From contig JAOAFP010000023.1 in assembly GCA_026416215.1 (NCBI GenBank), forward strand, positions 1-9,830: a stretch of 9,830 nt of DNA. Direction: 5' to 3'. The stretch is from Negativicutes bacterium. Lineage in GTDB: Bacteria > Bacillota > Negativicutes > SKW292. Positions within the stretch are counted from its first letter, which is position 1, and each line of letters opens with the position of its first letter. Below, one piece after another: positions 8,374 through 9,830 of the stretch. A program made the position numbers and the translations under genes. Under the pieces are notes generated by a model. It saw only the letters and a list, made by a program, of their open reading frames with translations. It made no database searches and had not been told where the DNA came from.

Positions 8374-9341
8374 GCGACGGGAATGCCTGGCGGGCGGAGA
8401 GCAAGCGCCGGGCGGCGCTGCTAGCGGTTGCTGCCAGCAGCGGACTGGTGGTTGTCAAACTGGCAACGGGGGTAGCTACGGGGGCGGTCAGCATCATTTC
8501 CGAAGCTGCCCATTCGGCGGTGGATCTGCTGGCAGCGGTCATAGCCTACCTGGCGGTGAAAAATGCCGACCGCCGGCCGGACAGCGGTCACACGTTCGGC
8601 CACGGCAAGCTGGAGAATGTCTCCGGCGTGGTCGAAGCGCTGCTGATCGTGCTGGCGGCAATCTGGATCATCTGGGAGGCCGGGCAGAAATTTTTCCGCC
8701 GGGAACTGCCTGAACAGCTGTCGTTGGGGATGGCGGTGATGGCGCTGTCAACGCTGGTTTGCTGGCTGGTGTCCCGGCGACTGGCAGCGGTGGCAAAAAA
8801 GACTTCCTCGCCGGCGCTGGCGGCTGATGCTGCCCACCTGCGGGCGGATGTCTGGTCGGGCGGCGGGGTTGGCCTGGGGCTGATTCTGATCGCCGTTACC
8901 GGCTGGACATGGATTGACCCGCTGATAGCGGCGGTGGTGGCCGGGTTTATTTTCCGGGCCGGCTGGCGGCTGACCCGGCAGAATTTCGGCGACCTGATCG
9001 ACCGCAGCCTGCCCGAGGCGGAAGCCGCCCAAATTAGGCAGATACTGGCTGCTCATCCGGCGGTACGTGGGTATCACCGGCTGCGGACGCGGAAGACTGG
9101 CAGCTTCAGGATGATTGACATGCACGTGGTGATGGCCCATAGCCTGCCCCTGGGCGAGGCTCACCGGGTTTGTGATGCGATCGAGGAGGAACTGGAGGAG
9201 AGGCTGGGGCCGGTGGACGTTATCATCCACGCCGAGCCATGCTTCGAGAAAAGCCGGCACTGCCCGCTGATAAGCAGCAACGGCGGCGACTACGCCGGCC
9301 GCAGCTGCAACTGGTGCGCAAAGGAGGATGGACATGATTAA
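8358..9341 (+). CDS. Cation diffusion facilitator (CDF) family divalent-metal transporter with Cys/His-rich C-terminal tail
   Basis: A 327-residue CDF transporter, an inner-membrane metal/proton antiporter that usually exports Zn2+, Fe2+, Mn2+ or Co2+. About six hydrophobic segments are visible between residues 18 and 202. TM2 carries EAAHSAVD (49-56) and TM5 carries ADAAHLRADV (156-165). His52/Asp56 and His160/Asp164 therefore form the HxxxD + HxxxD site usual in Zn2+-selecting members. GHTFGHGKLE (77-86) is the conserved TM2-TM3 loop. The cytoplasmic domain (about 208-294) has the expected DRSLPEAEAAQIRQIL and DMHVVM strands. After the domain ends at HAEP (291-294), an extra tail holds Cys295, His301, Cys302, Cys317, Cys320 and His326. 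GTG 8358 is chosen for GGGGGA at 8342-8347; the gap from selB is 22 bp. The gene lies between selB and selD and overlaps selD by 8 bp. Substrate and any selenium link are unproven. Confidence 0.92.
   Translation: MNNVNSDGNAWRAESKRRAALLAVAASSGLVVVKLATGVATGAVSIISEAAHSAVDLLAAVIAYLAVKNADRRPDSGHTFGHGKLENVSGVVEALLIVLAAIWIIWEAGQKFFRRELPEQLSLGMAVMALSTLVCWLVSRRLAAVAKKTSSPALAADAAHLRADVWSGGGVGLGLILIAVTGWTWIDPLIAAVVAGFIFRAGWRLTRQNFGDLIDRSLPEAEAAQIRQILAAHPAVRGYHRLRTRKTGSFRMIDMHVVMAHSLPLGEAHRVCDAIEEELEERLGPVDVIIHAEPCFEKSRHCPLISSNGGDYAGRSCNWCAKEDGHD
9320..9327 (+). promoter_or_regulatory. Strong ribosome binding site for selD
   Basis: AAAGGAGG is a near-perfect anti-16S match with six bases before ATG 9334. 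It lies within the last codons of the CDF gene (Lys-Glu-Asp). It fixes the selD start upstream of the in-frame TGA, which argues that the region before the TGA is translated as part of selD. Confidence 0.85.
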
Positions 9342-9830
9342 GCTTACCCAGTATACAACCGGCGGCGGCTGAGCGGCCAAAATCGGGCCGGCGGAGCTGG
9401 CCGAAGCCCTGCGGGTGCTGCCACCCGCCAGTGACGACAACCTGCTGATTGGGCCTGGAACAGCCGATGATGCTGCGGTTTACCGGCTGGACGAACGGAC
9501 GGCACTGATTCAGACGGTGGACTTTTTTACCCCGATTGTCGATGATCCCTACCTATTCGGTCAGATAGCGGCCGCCAATAGTCTGAGTGACGTGTACGCA
9601 ATGGGAGGCCGGCCGCTGCTCTGCCTGAATATAATCGGCTTTCCCCTGCAGTGCCTGCCGTTGACTGTACTGCAGGAGATCCTTCGCGGGGGGGCTGATA
9701 AGGTAATCGAAGCTGGGGCTCTGCTGGTTGGCGGTCATACGGTTGACGATCGGGAACCCAAGTATGGTTTAGCAGTTACCGGGCTGGTTGCTCCCGACCG
9801 GGTATGGGCCAACCGCGGGGCAGAGGCGGG
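9334..9830 (+). CDS. selD: Selenophosphate synthetase SelD, selenoprotein form with in-frame TGA (Sec13); 3' end outside window
   Basis: SelD makes selenophosphate from selenide and ATP, supplying SelA. The frame from ATG 9334 reads MIKLTQYTTGGG, then TGA (9370-9372), then AAKIGPAEL and on to the window edge (165 codons plus 2 bases). E. coli SelD has GAGCGCK here, with catalytic Cys17 and essential Lys20. The TGA falls exactly on Cys17 and Lys16 matches Lys20, so the TGA is read as selenocysteine. The residue matching E. coli Cys19 is Ala. Downstream motifs are typical: GTADDAAVY (42-50), TVDFFTPIVDDPYLFG (61-76), ANSLSDVYAMGG (81-92, metal/ATP Asp86) and VGGHTVDD (132-139). Only the TGA interrupts the frame. 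The start overlaps the CDF gene by 8 bp and follows AAAGGAGG. selA and selB just upstream supply the decoding machinery. An automatic caller would drop the gene or start it after the TGA. Confidence 0.96.
9383..9404 (+). promoter_or_regulatory. Putative bacterial SECIS hairpin in selD
   Basis: The left arm TCGGGCCGGC (9383-9392) and right arm GCTGGCCGA (9396-9404) form nine pairs, including one G-U and one bulged G (9387). They are closed by the loop GGA (9393-9395). Twenty bases separate the TGA from the loop. Known bacterial SECIS elements have a small apical loop with a G in its first two positions, about 16-37 bases after the UGA, and this hairpin fits. It lacks the bulged U and GGU loop of E. 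coli fdhF. GC-rich sequence folds easily, so the exact structure is a prediction by eye. A competing smaller stem, CGGCC (9374-9378) with GGCCG (9386-9390), is possible. Confidence 0.65.

Noticed and set aside
9370..9372. TGA in selD as an ordinary nonsense mutation or sequencing error (pseudogene)
   Set aside because: It falls precisely on the catalytic Cys/Sec codon, the rest of the frame is intact, a SECIS-like hairpin follows, and selA and selB are adjacent.

Overview
The window reads as a chromosomal segment of an anaerobic, high-GC (about 60% or more by eye) member of the Bacillota. Three things suggest this. A chromosomal-type ParA/ParB (Soj/Spo0J) pair is followed by a DUF4446-type membrane protein, a neighbour usually seen near parB in Clostridia and related lineages. 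A selenocysteine (Sec) pathway is also present. I cannot name a genus.

Layout: eight complete or partial protein genes precede selD, and all nine genes lie on the + strand with almost no space between them. In order: the 3' part of parA (1-642); a CHASE4-type membrane histidine kinase (647-2485); parB (2475-3365, overlapping the kinase by 11 bp); a class-V PLP enzyme of the cysteine-desulfurase type (3375-4523); a DUF4446 protein (4537-5046); selA (5049-6455); selB (6458-8335); a cation diffusion facilitator (8358-9341); and the 5' part of selD (9334-9830, overlapping the transporter by 8 bp). The largest gap is 22 bp. There is no room for an internal terminator and no convincing internal promoter, so the set is best read as one long transcription unit or read-through array joining chromosome partition to selenium metabolism. 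No stretch over 300 bp lacks a gene.

The selenium part forms a near-complete pathway. The desulfurase-like enzyme may supply selenium (inference). SelD makes selenophosphate. SelA converts Ser-tRNA(Sec) to Sec-tRNA(Sec). SelB delivers that tRNA to UGA codons marked by a SECIS hairpin. The tRNA gene selC is not in the window.

The most notable item is selD itself. It carries an in-frame TGA (9370-9372) exactly where the catalytic Cys/Sec of selenophosphate synthetase belongs, followed at the expected distance by a hairpin that fits the bacterial SECIS pattern. A standard gene caller would lose or truncate this gene. Other points worth a second look are a histidine kinase wedged between parA and parB, a CDF transporter with a Cys/His-rich tail between selB and selD, and a non-canonical G4 motif in SelB.
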